DNA from: Bacillota bacterium
GTDB taxonomy: Bacteria > Bacillota > Clostridia > Acetivibrionales > DTU013
Direction: 5' to 3'
Length of the DNA: 64,000 nt
Assembly (NCBI GenBank): GCA_023426125.1
Contig: JAFABI010000053.1
Span: 1-64,000, forward strand
Both the position numbers and the translations under genes were made by a program. Of the stretch, positions 1-8,105 are shown in pieces; position 1 is the stretch's first letter; each line of letters starts with the position of its first letter. The notes under the pieces were generated by a model. The model ran no database searches. It was not told the origin of the DNA and worked only from the letters and a program-made list of their open reading frames with translations.

Positions 1-12
1 ATGATATCTTTA

Positions 13-535
13 TCAAGGCAAATTGTTGTCTACTTTCGGTGTGAATCTCTCTATGGTCGGATCATGATCTTCCAATACAGGAGTTGAGCCAGTCCCGGCT
101 GTCAAAGTACTCCCCTCTATAGCAAAAACATTTAAAATCCAGCATAGGCTAACTCTTATTATGCATTCCGCCCTGTCACACCACACAAATAATCACATAC
201 AAATTACGGCAATGTCATTATACAATGGAAAAGCATGCGCGTCCAACTTTTAGCGTACTGCAGCTTCAATTTGTATTATGTCATTGGTTGGGATGGAGTC
301 CAGGCGCGCACTAATGTCACGTTTCCAATCGCGGACGGTCAAATTTTCCGTGTCCGGTTTTAACCTTGGAATAAATTCAGTACCTTTGACCTTTCCAGTT
401 ATGCACAAGCTTAAACATTGACAGTTGTATACACCTATATCATCACCGGTTTGCTCAAAAAAGTCTGGTTCGTACTTGCAGCATTAACTCTATGTCCCAT
501 TTTATCTTTACGAACCTTCCAAGTGCCCAGGGCCC
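13..535 (-). pseudogene. Decayed coding remnants upstream of the PadR operon
   Basis: There is no intact gene in the first 690 bases, but the minus strand reads like broken protein. A stretch ending at a TAA at 250-252 translates to about 70 sensible residues, with segments such as EPDFFEQTGDDIGVYNCQ and LTVRDWKRDISARLDSIP. Just upstream, about 470-535, another frame gives WKVRKDKMGHRVNAAS, as if a frameshift separates two parts of one gene. A second short stretch (about 13-150) contains TAGTGSTPVLEDHDPTIERF before a TGA at 13-15. I recognise no family. Coincidence cannot be excluded, particularly for the second stretch. Confidence 0.3.
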
Positions 536-607
536 TTCGCTCTTAAGAAGTGTTATCATGGTAGGTGAAGCATTATTAAGAGTTATTTCTGATCAAAAAT
601 ATAACTC

Positions 608-636
608 TTGACAGCCACGCTATTCAGTGTTACTAT
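608..636 (+). promoter_or_regulatory. Sigma-A type promoter of the PadR operon
   Basis: A perfect -35 TTGACA (608-613) is followed after 17 bases by TACTAT (631-636). The start codon of the regulator gene lies about 60 bases downstream. The good -35 and ideal spacing make this the obvious promoter for the five-gene operon. Confidence 0.6.
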
Positions 637-654
637 ATACCGGTAATAAGTAAT

Positions 655-667
655 ACAGGATACCTGT
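655..667. promoter_or_regulatory. Palindrome ACAGG-ATA-CCTGT, candidate PadR operator
   Basis: A perfect inverted repeat with five-base arms and a three-base centre sits between the -10 element and the ribosome binding site of the padR-like gene. PadR repressors normally bind short dyads over their own promoters and are released by a ligand, so autoregulation at this site is plausible. The assignment rests on position and symmetry only. Confidence 0.4.
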
Positions 668-694
668 CGTACAGAATAGCAAGGAGGAGTTATA

Positions 695-1018
695 TTGGAA
701 AACCTTACGGAGATGCTCAAAGGCGTGCTGGAGGGCTGTGTACTTGAAATCATCAGCCACGAAGAAATCTACGGTTACGAAATCACACGGCGGCTGAACG
801 CCCTCGGATTTTCGGACGTTGTGGATGGGACAGTTTATACTATCTTGGTGCGGCTTGAGAAAAACAAACTGGTGGAAATTACGAAAAAGCCTTCCGACAT
901 GGGGCCACCGCGAAAGTTTTTCACGCTCAACGAGGCGGGGCACAAGGAATTACGGAAGTTCTGGGAAAAATGGGAGTTCGTATCATCAAAAATTAACGAG
1001 TTAAAGGAGAAAAAATAA
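695..1018 (+). CDS. PadR family transcriptional regulator
   Basis: A 107-residue winged-helix regulator. It starts at TTG (695) behind a strong AAGGAGGAG. The N-terminal LEGCVLEIISHEEIYGYEI and the wing region GPPRKFFTLNEAGHKEL are typical of PadR proteins, followed by a short lysine-rich C-terminal helix. It is the first gene of an operon: its TAA overlaps the next ATG by one base. PadR proteins next to DUF1048 and ABC genes usually repress an efflux system and respond to antibiotics or other small ligands. The ligand here cannot be read from sequence. The small size is normal for the PadR-s1 subgroup. Confidence 0.9.
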   Translation: MENLTEMLKGVLEGCVLEIISHEEIYGYEITRRLNALGFSDVVDGTVYTILVRLEKNKLVEITKKPSDMGPPRKFFTLNEAGHKELRKFWEKWEFVSSKINELKEKK

Positions 1019-1365
1019 TGAATTTTTGGGAGAAAGTTACGGGAAGCGACATGACTAAAGCATTGAGAACTTTTGAATCGCGAGCCAAAAAGCTGCCGGC
1101 TGATTATCAAGCGGCGTGGGAAAAAATAAATGCTAATCTTTGGCCACACTCAGATTTCACCGGCCGTAACCTCATGCCAATTCTTGACGGTGTGCTTGGC
1201 CTGCTCGAAGAAACAGCGGCGGACGGTCAGAGTGTCCAAGAGGTTTTGGGTGACGATATCAAAGGCTTCTGTGCAGCGCTGGCCGGCGAAGAAGGGGCAA
1301 AGTCTTTTCGCGACAAGTGGCGCGAGCAACTCAACAATAATATCGCTAAAAAATTAGGTAAATAG
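1018..1365 (+). CDS. DUF1048 family protein (first copy)
   Basis: A 115-residue, probably helical cytoplasmic protein with the DUF1048 pattern: an N-terminal FWEKVTGSD segment, a central RAKKLPADYQAAWEKI helix, then an LDGVLGLLEETAADG segment and a C-terminal basic helix. The function of DUF1048 is not established. Such genes recur between PadR regulators and DrrAB-like ABC exporters, which suggests an accessory role in regulation or export. The start is fixed by AAAGGAG and translational coupling to padR. It is paralogous to the next gene; the shared LP-DYQ core shows this directly. Confidence 0.8.
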   Translation: MNFWEKVTGSDMTKALRTFESRAKKLPADYQAAWEKINANLWPHSDFTGRNLMPILDGVLGLLEETAADGQSVQEVLGDDIKGFCAALAGEEGAKSFRDKWREQLNNNIAKKLGK

Positions 1366-1374
1366 GAGGATAAA

Positions 1375-1725
1375 ATGAAAATACAAGATATCATCGAAGG
1401 CAAAAAAGAGTGGCGAGCGCACGTGGCGCGTGTCAAAGCGCTCCCGCAAGATTATCAGATTGTCTATAAAGAGATTCAAAAATATCTTTTTAAGGTCGGC
1501 CCTGTTGAGCTAACCGACGGAACGGGTTTGCTCTCGGGGATTATCGGTCTTTTTGAAGAGGGCGCGGCCCTGGGAAAAGGCGTGCTCGAAGTGACAGGCA
1601 GTGACGTAGCGGCTTTTTGCGACGAACTAATCAAGGATTCAAAAACTTACGCTGACATCTATCAAGAATCTGTTGACCAAGAAGCTTACAAGGCCATAAA
1701 AAAGGTTGCGGATAAAACAAAGTGA
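1375..1725 (+). CDS. DUF1048 family protein (second copy)
   Basis: A 116-residue paralogue of the preceding gene. It keeps the ARVKALPQDYQIVYKEIQK core, then an LLSGIIGLFEEGAALGKGV segment matching LLEETAADG of copy one. AGGAGG lies seven bases before the ATG. The two copies have diverged well beyond recent duplication, so they probably have separate roles or form a heteromer. There is no signal peptide or membrane helix. It lies in the operon nine bases after copy one and 15 bases before the ABC ATPase gene. Biochemical function is unknown. Confidence 0.8.
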   Translation: MKIQDIIEGKKEWRAHVARVKALPQDYQIVYKEIQKYLFKVGPVELTDGTGLLSGIIGLFEEGAALGKGVLEVTGSDVAAFCDELIKDSKTYADIYQESVDQEAYKAIKKVADKTK

Positions 1726-1740
1726 AAGGGGGATATCGGG

Positions 1741-2502
1741 ATGGAAAAAACAATTGAAGTGAAAGGTCTGCGAAAGTCTTTCAAGGGCACAGAAGTCCTA
1801 AAGGGCGTCGATTTTGAAGTCCGGCGCGGCGAGATTTTCGCGCTGCTCGGCTCCAACGGTGCGGGCAAGACCACGACGGTCAACATCCTTTCGACACTTC
1901 TGAAATCTGATGGAGGAACCGCGAGCGTCTGCGGCTTTGACGTTTCGCGTCAGCCGGGAAAGGTGCGCGAAAATATCAGCCTGACCGGGCAGTTCGCCGC
2001 TGTAGACGAGATATTGACCGGGCAGGAAAATCTCCTGCTGATTGCTAAACTACGCAGCATTGCAAAGCCAGCCCAAGTTACCGACGGCCTGCTCAAGCGC
2101 TTTGGGCTTACTGACGCGTCAAACAAACGGGCAGGTACGTATTCCGGAGGCATGAAACGCAGGCTGGATATAGCGATGAGCCTTATAGGAAAGCCGCAGC
2201 TCATTTTCCTTGACGAACCGACAACCGGACTTGACCCCGAGGGGCGGCTTGAGGTCTGGAAAACTGTTAAGGAGCTTGCCGGCAGCGGTGTGACGATACT
2301 GCTCACAACGCAGTATCTAGATGAAGCGGAACAGCTTGCCGACAAAATCGCGATCCTGAACGAGGGCAAAATTATCGCTAACGGGACGCTTGAAGAACTT
2401 AAAAAGTTGTTCCCGCCCGCAAAAAAAGAATATATCGAAAAACAGCCGACACTTGAGGAGATTTTCCTCGCAATTATCGGTAAAGGAGGTCAAACAAAAT
2501 GA
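1741..2502 (+). CDS. ABC transporter ATP-binding protein, DrrA-like
   Basis: A 253-residue nucleotide-binding subunit of an ABC-2 exporter. Visible motifs are Walker A GSNGAGKTT (38-46), signature YSGGM (134-138), Walker B LIFLDEP (154-160) and the switch region TTQYLDEAEQLAD. The glutamine there, in place of the usual H-loop histidine, is characteristic of the daunorubicin-resistance (DrrA) subfamily. The last 40 residues form the usual DrrA C-terminal extension. It presumably powers the permease encoded next, with which it overlaps by four bases (ATGA). The exported compound is unknown; drug or antibiotic efflux is the family's usual role. Confidence 0.93.
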   Translation: MEKTIEVKGLRKSFKGTEVLKGVDFEVRRGEIFALLGSNGAGKTTTVNILSTLLKSDGGTASVCGFDVSRQPGKVRENISLTGQFAAVDEILTGQENLLLIAKLRSIAKPAQVTDGLLKRFGLTDASNKRAGTYSGGMKRRLDIAMSLIGKPQLIFLDEPTTGLDPEGRLEVWKTVKELAGSGVTILLTTQYLDEAEQLADKIAILNEGKIIANGTLEELKKLFPPAKKEYIEKQPTLEEIFLAIIGKGGQTK

Positions 2503-3254
2503 ATAACAACACAGTCGTACTGACCGGGCGCTTAATGAAGCACATATTGCGCAGCCCGGACACGATTATCACGGTCGCGCTAACGCCGATTGCGATGATG
2601 CTGATGTTTGTCTATGTGTTCGGTGGCGCGGTAAAAATGAGTATGGACGCTGATGTGAATTATATTAATTACCAACTGCCGGGCATACTGTTGATGGCAA
2701 TTGCGTCCGGCATAGCTTACACCGCCTTTCGGCTGTTTATGGATATGCAGAAAGGGCTTTTCTCGCGGTTCAATTCCATGCCTATCAGCCGCTCGTCGGT
2801 TCTATGGAGTCATGTGCTGACCTCTCTTGTGTCCAACATGCTTACCGTCGTTATTATTATCCTCGTTGCGCTTATTATGGGCTTCCGTTCAAGCACGGGA
2901 ATACTTAACTGGCTCGCGGCAGCGGGACTACTCGCACTTTACACGCTTGTGCTGACATGGATCTCGGTCATTCCGGGGCTCACGGCAAAATCTATGGAGG
3001 GCGCGTCCTCGTTCTCATATCCGCTGCTCTTCCTTCCCTTTCTCAGTTCAGCTTTTGTGCCGACCGAAACAATGCCCAAAGCCGTCCGTGTTTTTGCGGA
3101 GAATCAGCCTGTAACGTCCATCGTGGAGACGATACGCGCTTTGCTGAACTCCGAACCAGTCGGAAACGATATCTGGATAGCCCTCGCGTGGTGTATCGGT
3201 ATCATGGTTGTTGCTTACCTATTCGCGATGAAGGCGTATCGACGCAGGATATGA
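2499..3254 (+). CDS. ABC-2 type permease, DrrB-like
   Basis: A 251-residue membrane subunit with about six hydrophobic segments. The ABC-2 hallmark is near the end: SFSYPLLFLPFLSSAFVPTE followed by a last helix and a basic tail. The start ATG follows AAAGGAGG and overlaps the ATPase stop codon, so the two subunits are translationally coupled. It completes the PadR-DUF1048-DUF1048-ABC operon. The 170 bases downstream hold no convincing gene and no clear terminator before the convergent gene ending at 3425. Confidence 0.9.
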   Translation: MNNNTVVLTGRLMKHILRSPDTIITVALTPIAMMLMFVYVFGGAVKMSMDADVNYINYQLPGILLMAIASGIAYTAFRLFMDMQKGLFSRFNSMPISRSSVLWSHVLTSLVSNMLTVVIIILVALIMGFRSSTGILNWLAAAGLLALYTLVLTWISVIPGLTAKSMEGASSFSYPLLFLPFLSSAFVPTETMPKAVRVFAENQPVTSIVETIRALLNSEPVGNDIWIALAWCIGIMVVAYLFAMKAYRRRI

Positions 3255-3424
3255 AAACACGAGGCGAGGGCTGTACCTAACATCCGTAAGGCCCCTGTGG
3301 AAATTGCCAATACTGGGCAAACAAGGCCTTGCGATTCTATTCATAGCCGTCCTCCTTACAACTGGAGGGGCACATTGCGTCCGCATAAACGGTAACAACA
3401 ACCGGATTTATCCCCGGGAAAAAA

Positions 3425-3970
3425 TCAAAAAGCAAAAGCCTCTTCGGGCAAATACACCTTGTTTACCCGCTCCCGGCCTACTGCCGGCTTCCAGGTGATG
3501 TGAACATCAATGCTTCTTATCATTTTACGTAATTCCACCGGTGTCATACCGTCTGCATCAATGAGAACCATGAAGCGCTTATTGGAAGGCTTTATTGCCG
3601 ACACCTGCTTCTCATACGGTTCTATGGCCCTCACAAGGACGCGGTCTTTATATTTGTCCTTCACAGTTATTTTGCTGTTCAGAATATCGATCGGTATTAG
3701 GCCTGTGCTTTCCACGTTAATTTCATATTCAATAAAGTGATGGTTTGCTGCCTCTTCAAAAACAGCATCTTTGACAAGGTACTCGTAGGACATGCTTTGC
3801 GAATTGCCAGCATTGCTGCGGATAGCATCAAATACCGGTACGCTCCCGGCGCTGCCGGCATTCCTCACATGGATGCCGGTAACCCTGGCGCTTAAAGGAA
3901 AGGCTATCTGTGAAAAAACAAAGGTGAACAATACGAAAAATCCAAAATACAGCCCCAATTTCATTTTCAT
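3425..3970 (-). CDS. Putative secreted protein of unknown function
   Basis: A 181-residue protein with an N-terminal signal peptide (MKMKLGLYFGFFVLFTFVFS) and then a beta-rich region without further membrane helices. I recognise no family. The C-terminal half has alternating hydrophobic strands (NSKITVKDKYKDRVLVRAIE; SIDVHITWKP) suggestive of an immunoglobulin-like or similar beta sandwich. The start is supported by GGAGGAGGG at a normal distance. It lies 124 bases downstream of the P-type ATPase gene on the same strand, separated by a long hairpin, so it may or may not share that transcript. Confidence 0.6.
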   Translation of the reverse strand: MKMKLGLYFGFFVLFTFVFSQIAFPLSARVTGIHVRNAGSAGSVPVFDAIRSNAGNSQSMSYEYLVKDAVFEEAANHHFIEYEINVESTGLIPIDILNSKITVKDKYKDRVLVRAIEPYEKQVSAIKPSNKRFMVLIDADGMTPVELRKMIRSIDVHITWKPAVGRERVNKVYLPEEAFAF

Positions 3971-4010
3971 ACGGATCCCTCCTCCTGCTGCGGCAGAACC
4001 TTTTATCCAT

Positions 4011-4056
4011 CCTTCCGGAAATAGCGGGCCGAAGCGTCGGCGCTATTTCCGGAAGG
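4011..4056. repeat. Long intergenic hairpin (16-bp perfect arms)
   Basis: CCTTCCGGAAATAGCG (4011-4026) and its exact reverse complement (4041-4056) enclose 14 bases that can themselves pair in part (CCGA and TCGG). It lies just past the stop codon of the ATPase gene. There is no T-run on either side, so it is not a canonical terminator. It could be an RNA-stabilising stem, a Rho-type site or a REP-like palindrome. Confidence 0.5.
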
Positions 4057-4094
4057 CTCATTCAATGCCGTTGGATCAAGGTCTGCTTGCAGCA

Positions 4095-6779
4095 CTACTT
4101 GTTATGAACCATCGATACGTTTTCCTTCATCCTCAATTTATGAAGCCCCTTTGCCACCTCGACGATGGGAATGATGGCAAGGGATGCTGCCAGAACAATC
4201 CCCCACTGCTCCAGACTAAGGTGTTGAACCCTGAATATCTCATTAAAGAACGGAACAATAATTACAACCACCTGAAGGAGTGCGGAAACAGCAATCGCGC
4301 CAATCAGGTACGGGTTGGAAAATACCCCTAGTTTGAAAAGGGATTTGGTATTGGACCGCACATTCAGGGAATGCGTCAGCTGTATGAGTCCCAGGGTAGC
4401 AAACGCCATTGTTATGGCGATTTCTTCGGAGTACAGGCTCTTGCCGATAATGTATGCGGCAAGCGTCAGCATGCCCTTGAATATTCCCTGGTAGATGATG
4501 CTGAATCCGATCCCGTCGGAGAAAAAGCTGCTTTTTGCCTTTCTTGGCTTTTGCCTCATCACATCTTTTTCAGCCTTTTCAACTCCCAGGGCCAATGCCG
4601 GCAAGGTATCGGTAACAAGGTTTACCCAGAGAATATGAATCGGGAAAAGGATGGTCCAGTTCAGCATGGTCGCGACAAACAATGTAACGATCTCTCCAAG
4701 GTTGGAAGAAAGCAGGAATTGTATGGCTTTCCTGATATTGCTGTAAATTTTCCGGCCTTCTTCCACCGCAATAACAATGGTGGCAAAATTGTCGTCCGCC
4801 AGCACCATGTTGGATACGCCCTTGGCGACATCCGTCCCTGTAATGCCCATGCCTATTCCGATATCGGCAGCCTTCAGGGCAGGCGCATCATTGACACCGT
4901 CGCCGGTCATGGCGACAACCTTGCCCCGCTTCTTCCACGCATTAACAATTCTTACCTTATGCTCGGGAGATACCCTTGCATATACCGAGTATTTGACAAC
5001 CAGGTCGTCAAACGCTTCGTCGTTTATCTTATTCAGCTCACTGCCTGTAATAACCTCATTCTCGTCCTTGATAATTCCAAGCTCCATGGCAATGGCCGCA
5101 GCCGTGTCCCTGTGGTCGCCTGTGATCATGACGGGCCGAATTCCCGCTTCGGCACAAACCCTGACCGCCTCTTTCACCTCCGGCCTTGGAGGGTCGATCA
5201 TGCCCACAAGACCTACAAATACCATTTCGCTCTCCGTGTTACCGCTTGTCAGTTTTTCCGGGACTTCTTCCATATCTTTGATGGCTACTGCAAGCACTCT
5301 TAGCGCTTTGCCAGCCATCTTCCTGTTGGCGTCCAGGATAGCATTTTTGTCCTTTTCGGCAAGTGCCTTGATTTCTCCGTTTAAAAGTATCCTGTCACAC
5401 CTTTCCAGCAGCACATCCGGCGCACCTTTGGTAATAACCCTGTAGATGCCGTTGATCTGATTCACTGTTGACATCAGCTTTCTTTCAGAGTCAAAGGGTA
5501 TTTCATTTATTCTTGGTGCCAGCCTGTCGATGGCGTCCTTCTGGATCCCCTTTGAAGAAGCGAAATAAGCCAGGGCCGTTTCTGTGGGATCGCCCATGAA
5601 GCTTACCGTATCCCTGTCGGTTCTGGAAGCTTTTGAATCATTGCACAGCACCAGGGAATGGGTAAAGATGGCAAAGCTTTTGTTTTCCTCAGTGAAACCC
5701 TCGGCTCCCTGTATGCCCCCATCGGTATAAACTTCCTTGACGGTCATCTTGTTTTGCGTCAGCGTCCCTGTCTTGTCGGAGCATATGATTTCCGTACTGC
5801 CCAGTGTTTCCACCGCCGACAGCTTTCTTACAATGGAGTTCCTCCTGGCCATCTTCTGGACGCCGATGGCCAATACAATGGTGATCACGGCAGGCAGCCC
5901 TTCCGGGATAGCAGCTACAGCAAGGCTGACAGCCGTCAGGAACATTTCAAAGTAGTTCCTTCCCTGCAGTATGCCTGCAAGAAAGATGACAACCGAGATC
6001 CCGATGATCCCAAAGGTAAGGTACTTGCTCATCTCGGCCAGCTTCTTTTGCAACGGTGTTTCCTGGGACTCGCTGTTGGACAGATGGCTGGCGATCCTGC
6101 CGACCTCGGTGCCCATTCCGATTGCAGTGACGACTCCCGTTCCCCTTCCATAGGTTACGCTGCTTCCGGAATAGGCCATATTCCTTCTGTCGCCGATGAC
6201 AATATCCTCCCCGTCTATTTTTGCCACAATCTTTTCCGCCGGAACCGATTCACCGGTTAAAGCGGCTTCCTCTATTTTCAAGCTTGCGCACTGCAGGAGC
6301 CTCATATCTGCAGGAACATAATCCCCGGCTTCCAGCAGGACAATGTCTCCGGGCACAACCGCCTCCGTATTTATCTGCTTCACGACGCCGGCCCTTTTAA
6401 CCTTCACATGGGGAGAAGACATCTTTTTTAAGGCTGCCAGCGCCTTTTCCGCCTTGCTTTCCTGCATGACTCCCAGTACGGCGTTAATTATAACCACCAG
6501 AAGAATAATGATGGTATCGGTCAGTTCACTCATAAATCCTGAAATTGCGGCGGCAATCAGGAGTATGATGACCATTACGTTCTTGAACTGCTCTAGGAAC
6601 ATGCCCAAAAGCGTTTTTTTCTTTCCTTCCTCCAGCTCGTTTTTACCGTAAACCTGCGTCCGTTTTACAGCCTCCTCGTCATTAATCCCTTCATAGCCGG
6701 AATTCAAGTATTCCAGAGCTTCCTGCTCCGTCCAGGTATGAAAGGGGATATCCCCCGGCTGTCTGTGCATTTCTATCAT
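4095..6779 (-). CDS. P-type cation ATPase (P2A, Ca2+/Mn2+ exporter type)
   Basis: An 894-residue P-type ATPase of normal full length. Visible are the N-terminal cation-ATPase domain (WTEQEALEYL), the actuator motif TGES (near 175), PEGLPA in M4, the phosphorylation site DKTGT with Asp335, TGDGVND in the hinge region, and NLVTDTLPAL in M6. These residues are those of calcium pumps (SERCA/PMCA-like bacterial type). The enzyme would export a divalent cation from the cytoplasm. Its leader holds a yybP-ykoY riboswitch, which senses Mn2+, so manganese is the likelier physiological substrate, as proposed for similar ATPases under this riboswitch. The start follows GAGGAG. Confidence 0.93.
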   Translation of the reverse strand: MIEMHRQPGDIPFHTWTEQEALEYLNSGYEGINDEEAVKRTQVYGKNELEEGKKKTLLGMFLEQFKNVMVIILLIAAAISGFMSELTDTIIILLVVIINAVLGVMQESKAEKALAALKKMSSPHVKVKRAGVVKQINTEAVVPGDIVLLEAGDYVPADMRLLQCASLKIEEAALTGESVPAEKIVAKIDGEDIVIGDRRNMAYSGSSVTYGRGTGVVTAIGMGTEVGRIASHLSNSESQETPLQKKLAEMSKYLTFGIIGISVVIFLAGILQGRNYFEMFLTAVSLAVAAIPEGLPAVITIVLAIGVQKMARRNSIVRKLSAVETLGSTEIICSDKTGTLTQNKMTVKEVYTDGGIQGAEGFTEENKSFAIFTHSLVLCNDSKASRTDRDTVSFMGDPTETALAYFASSKGIQKDAIDRLAPRINEIPFDSERKLMSTVNQINGIYRVITKGAPDVLLERCDRILLNGEIKALAEKDKNAILDANRKMAGKALRVLAVAIKDMEEVPEKLTSGNTESEMVFVGLVGMIDPPRPEVKEAVRVCAEAGIRPVMITGDHRDTAAAIAMELGIIKDENEVITGSELNKINDEAFDDLVVKYSVYARVSPEHKVRIVNAWKKRGKVVAMTGDGVNDAPALKAADIGIGMGITGTDVAKGVSNMVLADDNFATIVIAVEEGRKIYSNIRKAIQFLLSSNLGEIVTLFVATMLNWTILFPIHILWVNLVTDTLPALALGVEKAEKDVMRQKPRKAKSSFFSDGIGFSIIYQGIFKGMLTLAAYIIGKSLYSEEIAITMAFATLGLIQLTHSLNVRSNTKSLFKLGVFSNPYLIGAIAVSALLQVVVIIVPFFNEIFRVQHLSLEQWGIVLAASLAIIPIVEVAKGLHKLRMKENVSMVHNK

Positions 6780-6813
6780 CTTCGATGTCTCCTCTAAAAT
6801 ATAGTTATAAAAC

Positions 6814-6861
6814 GAAAAAAGCCTTTAATACGATCCGGCAAATTCCGAATTATATTAAAGG
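6814..6861 (-). terminator. Riboswitch-controlled intrinsic terminator
   Basis: On the minus strand CCTTTAATA (6861-6853) pairs perfectly with TATTAAAGG (6830-6822), followed by C and six T residues (6820-6815). The 5' arm overlaps the conserved GCAAGACC of the aptamer, so ligand-stabilised aptamer and terminator should be mutually exclusive. It lies about 35 bases ahead of the ATPase start codon. Confidence 0.8.
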
Positions 6862-6950
6862 TCTTGCTTTCCGTTCCGGAGTATAAAGCCAGGCAATCGA
6901 TAAACGCCGGTTGTTGGCTTTACAGCTTATAAGCTACTCCCCTTTATGCT
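6814..6950 (-). promoter_or_regulatory. yybP-ykoY (Mn2+) riboswitch in the leader of the P-type ATPase gene
   Basis: Read on the minus strand, the leader contains the conserved AAAGGGGAGTAGC element (6933-6945), then a variable arm, an ACCGGC box and the second conserved element GCAAGACC (6860-6867). Together these are the diagnostic parts of the yybP-ykoY aptamer. The second element runs directly into the arm of an intrinsic terminator, the expected expression platform. The class is known to bind Mn2+ and usually switches expression on by antitermination, so the pump would be made when manganese is high. I recognised it by eye without a covariance model. Confidence 0.85.
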
Positions 6951-6953
6951 TTA

Positions 6954-6983
6954 AGTATATCATGAGGCGGCAATATGTGTCAA
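6954..6983 (-). promoter_or_regulatory. Promoter of the riboswitch-ATPase transcript
   Basis: On the minus strand a perfect TTGACA (6983-6978) is followed after 18 bases by TATACT (6959-6954), a strong sigma-A promoter. Transcription would begin a few bases ahead of the first conserved riboswitch element, which is the expected geometry. Confidence 0.75.
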
Positions 6984-7059
6984 TGCATTTTTTCACTCTA
7001 CGATCTATAGTGTTTTGCGCAAGCAATAAATAAAAAATTCTTGATTATTATCCGGTCCC

Positions 7060-8036
7060 TGTCCCTAAAACCCATCCACATCTGATCTGCAGTTTCCTGA
7101 TTCCAGTACATGGCCGCTTTGGTACCGTCGATTTCAAAATTCAGGTAGCAGCCTCTGCCAGCTACTCCTTTAGCCCCTGGGGCCGTGAATAGTGTAACGG
7201 TCCCGAGACATCGAAGGATGATTCGTTACACTATTCACGGCCTCTGCCTGCGCTTACTTCCGAAGCATGAAATACGCCATGGACGCCGTTATCCATTTTA
7301 AACAAAACAGCTCCGTAATCCTCTGTAGTTATGAGCCTTTCCTCGTATTCGGCATCTATGTTCAAAGGGAAGGTTCCAACCTGTGTTTTTGGTTTTTTTC
7401 TTACCGGAATAACCGTTACAAGATCGGAGCAGACCTCGGTGATCTTCGCGCCGGTAATGGTCTGAACGGCATCCATCCAGTGGGGCCTATGTCTGCTATG
7501 CATCTTGACGGCCCGCTTATCTCGGGCTCAATCCTCCAGTTATAGTCTGTCTCATACAAAAGCCAGTCTTGAAGGTATGAGCCGTGAACCAGCTTAGGCA
7601 CGCCGATTTCACCGTTTTTCACCTTGTTTTTCATCTCTTGCACCAGGGCATTCATCGTGTAAATAAAATTGATCCCATGGACAATCTTTTTATTGGCCTT
7701 CAATAATTCAAGCATCCGAGCCGACTCTTCGCTTGTCTTGGACAGCGGTTTTTATGAAAAAATATGCTTTCCCACCCGGATGATCTTTTCATTTATTTCC
7801 AGGTGAAGGTTATTGGGCGTACAGTTGTGGACCACTTCGATCTCATCGTCGGCCAACAGCGCCTCGACGGTGTTATAGCATTTCGGTATAAAGTGTTCCG
7901 AGGCCTTCTTTCTTGCCAGTTCTCCATTGACATCGGCAACTGCCGCCAGTTCCGCAAAACCGATCCGTCTTATTGCCTCGATGTGACTGACCCCGATGTA
8001 TCCCATTCCGATAATTGCAGCTTTGATTCTTTTCAT
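7060..8036 (-). pseudogene. Gfo/Idh/MocA family oxidoreductase, multiply disrupted
   Basis: Remnant of an NAD(P)-dependent sugar or inositol dehydrogenase. The Rossmann start is intact (MKRIKAAIIGMGYIGVSHIE, good AAGGAAG site, ATG at 8036). Four lesions follow. A nonsense codon (TTA on the plus strand, 7752-7754) replaces the Glu of the conserved EKP motif, whose Lys is catalytic. A base is missing in a C-run near 7482-7485, so the reading shifts between CIADIGP and HWMDAVQTITG. A small insertion lies at 7160-7240. The C-terminal third is lost after about 7060 (last readable MYWNQETADQMWMGFRDRD). The gene cannot give a functional enzyme. Confidence 0.85.
7160..7240. mobile_element. 81-bp insertion with 17-bp inverted repeat and 8-bp flanking duplication
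   Basis: Inside the oxidoreductase pseudogene, CCTCTGCC occurs at 7152-7159 and again at 7241-7248. Removing the 81 bases between them plus one repeat restores a continuous protein reading (HASEVSAGRG then CYLNFEIDG). The insert ends with a 17-base perfect inverted repeat (7183-7199 and 7224-7240). An 8-bp target-site duplication around a small non-coding palindrome looks like a tiny non-autonomous mobile element or the footprint of one. The outermost left end lacks a matching terminal repeat, so its class is unclear. Confidence 0.55.
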
Positions 8037-8105
8037 TGCCGGCACTTCCTTTCATATTCGTTTCCTCTTTCTTCGCCAATCCCATGGGGACCTGGTCCTC
8101 CCGCC

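Noticed and set aside
3304..3498. Plus-strand 64-codon frame with a signal-like hydrophobic stretch
   Set aside because: Weak ribosome site, TTG start, and its second half is the antisense of the secreted-protein gene at 3425-3970. Composition after the first 40 codons is not protein-like.
4371..6651. Several long plus-strand frames opposite the P-type ATPase gene
   Set aside because: They are shadows in other frames of a complete, motif-verified ATPase. None has a ribosome site or recognisable domains.
7764..8100. N-terminal extension of the LacI-like frame
   Set aside because: The frame is open but is only the antisense of the dehydrogenase pseudogene. Homology to LacI begins at about 8106.
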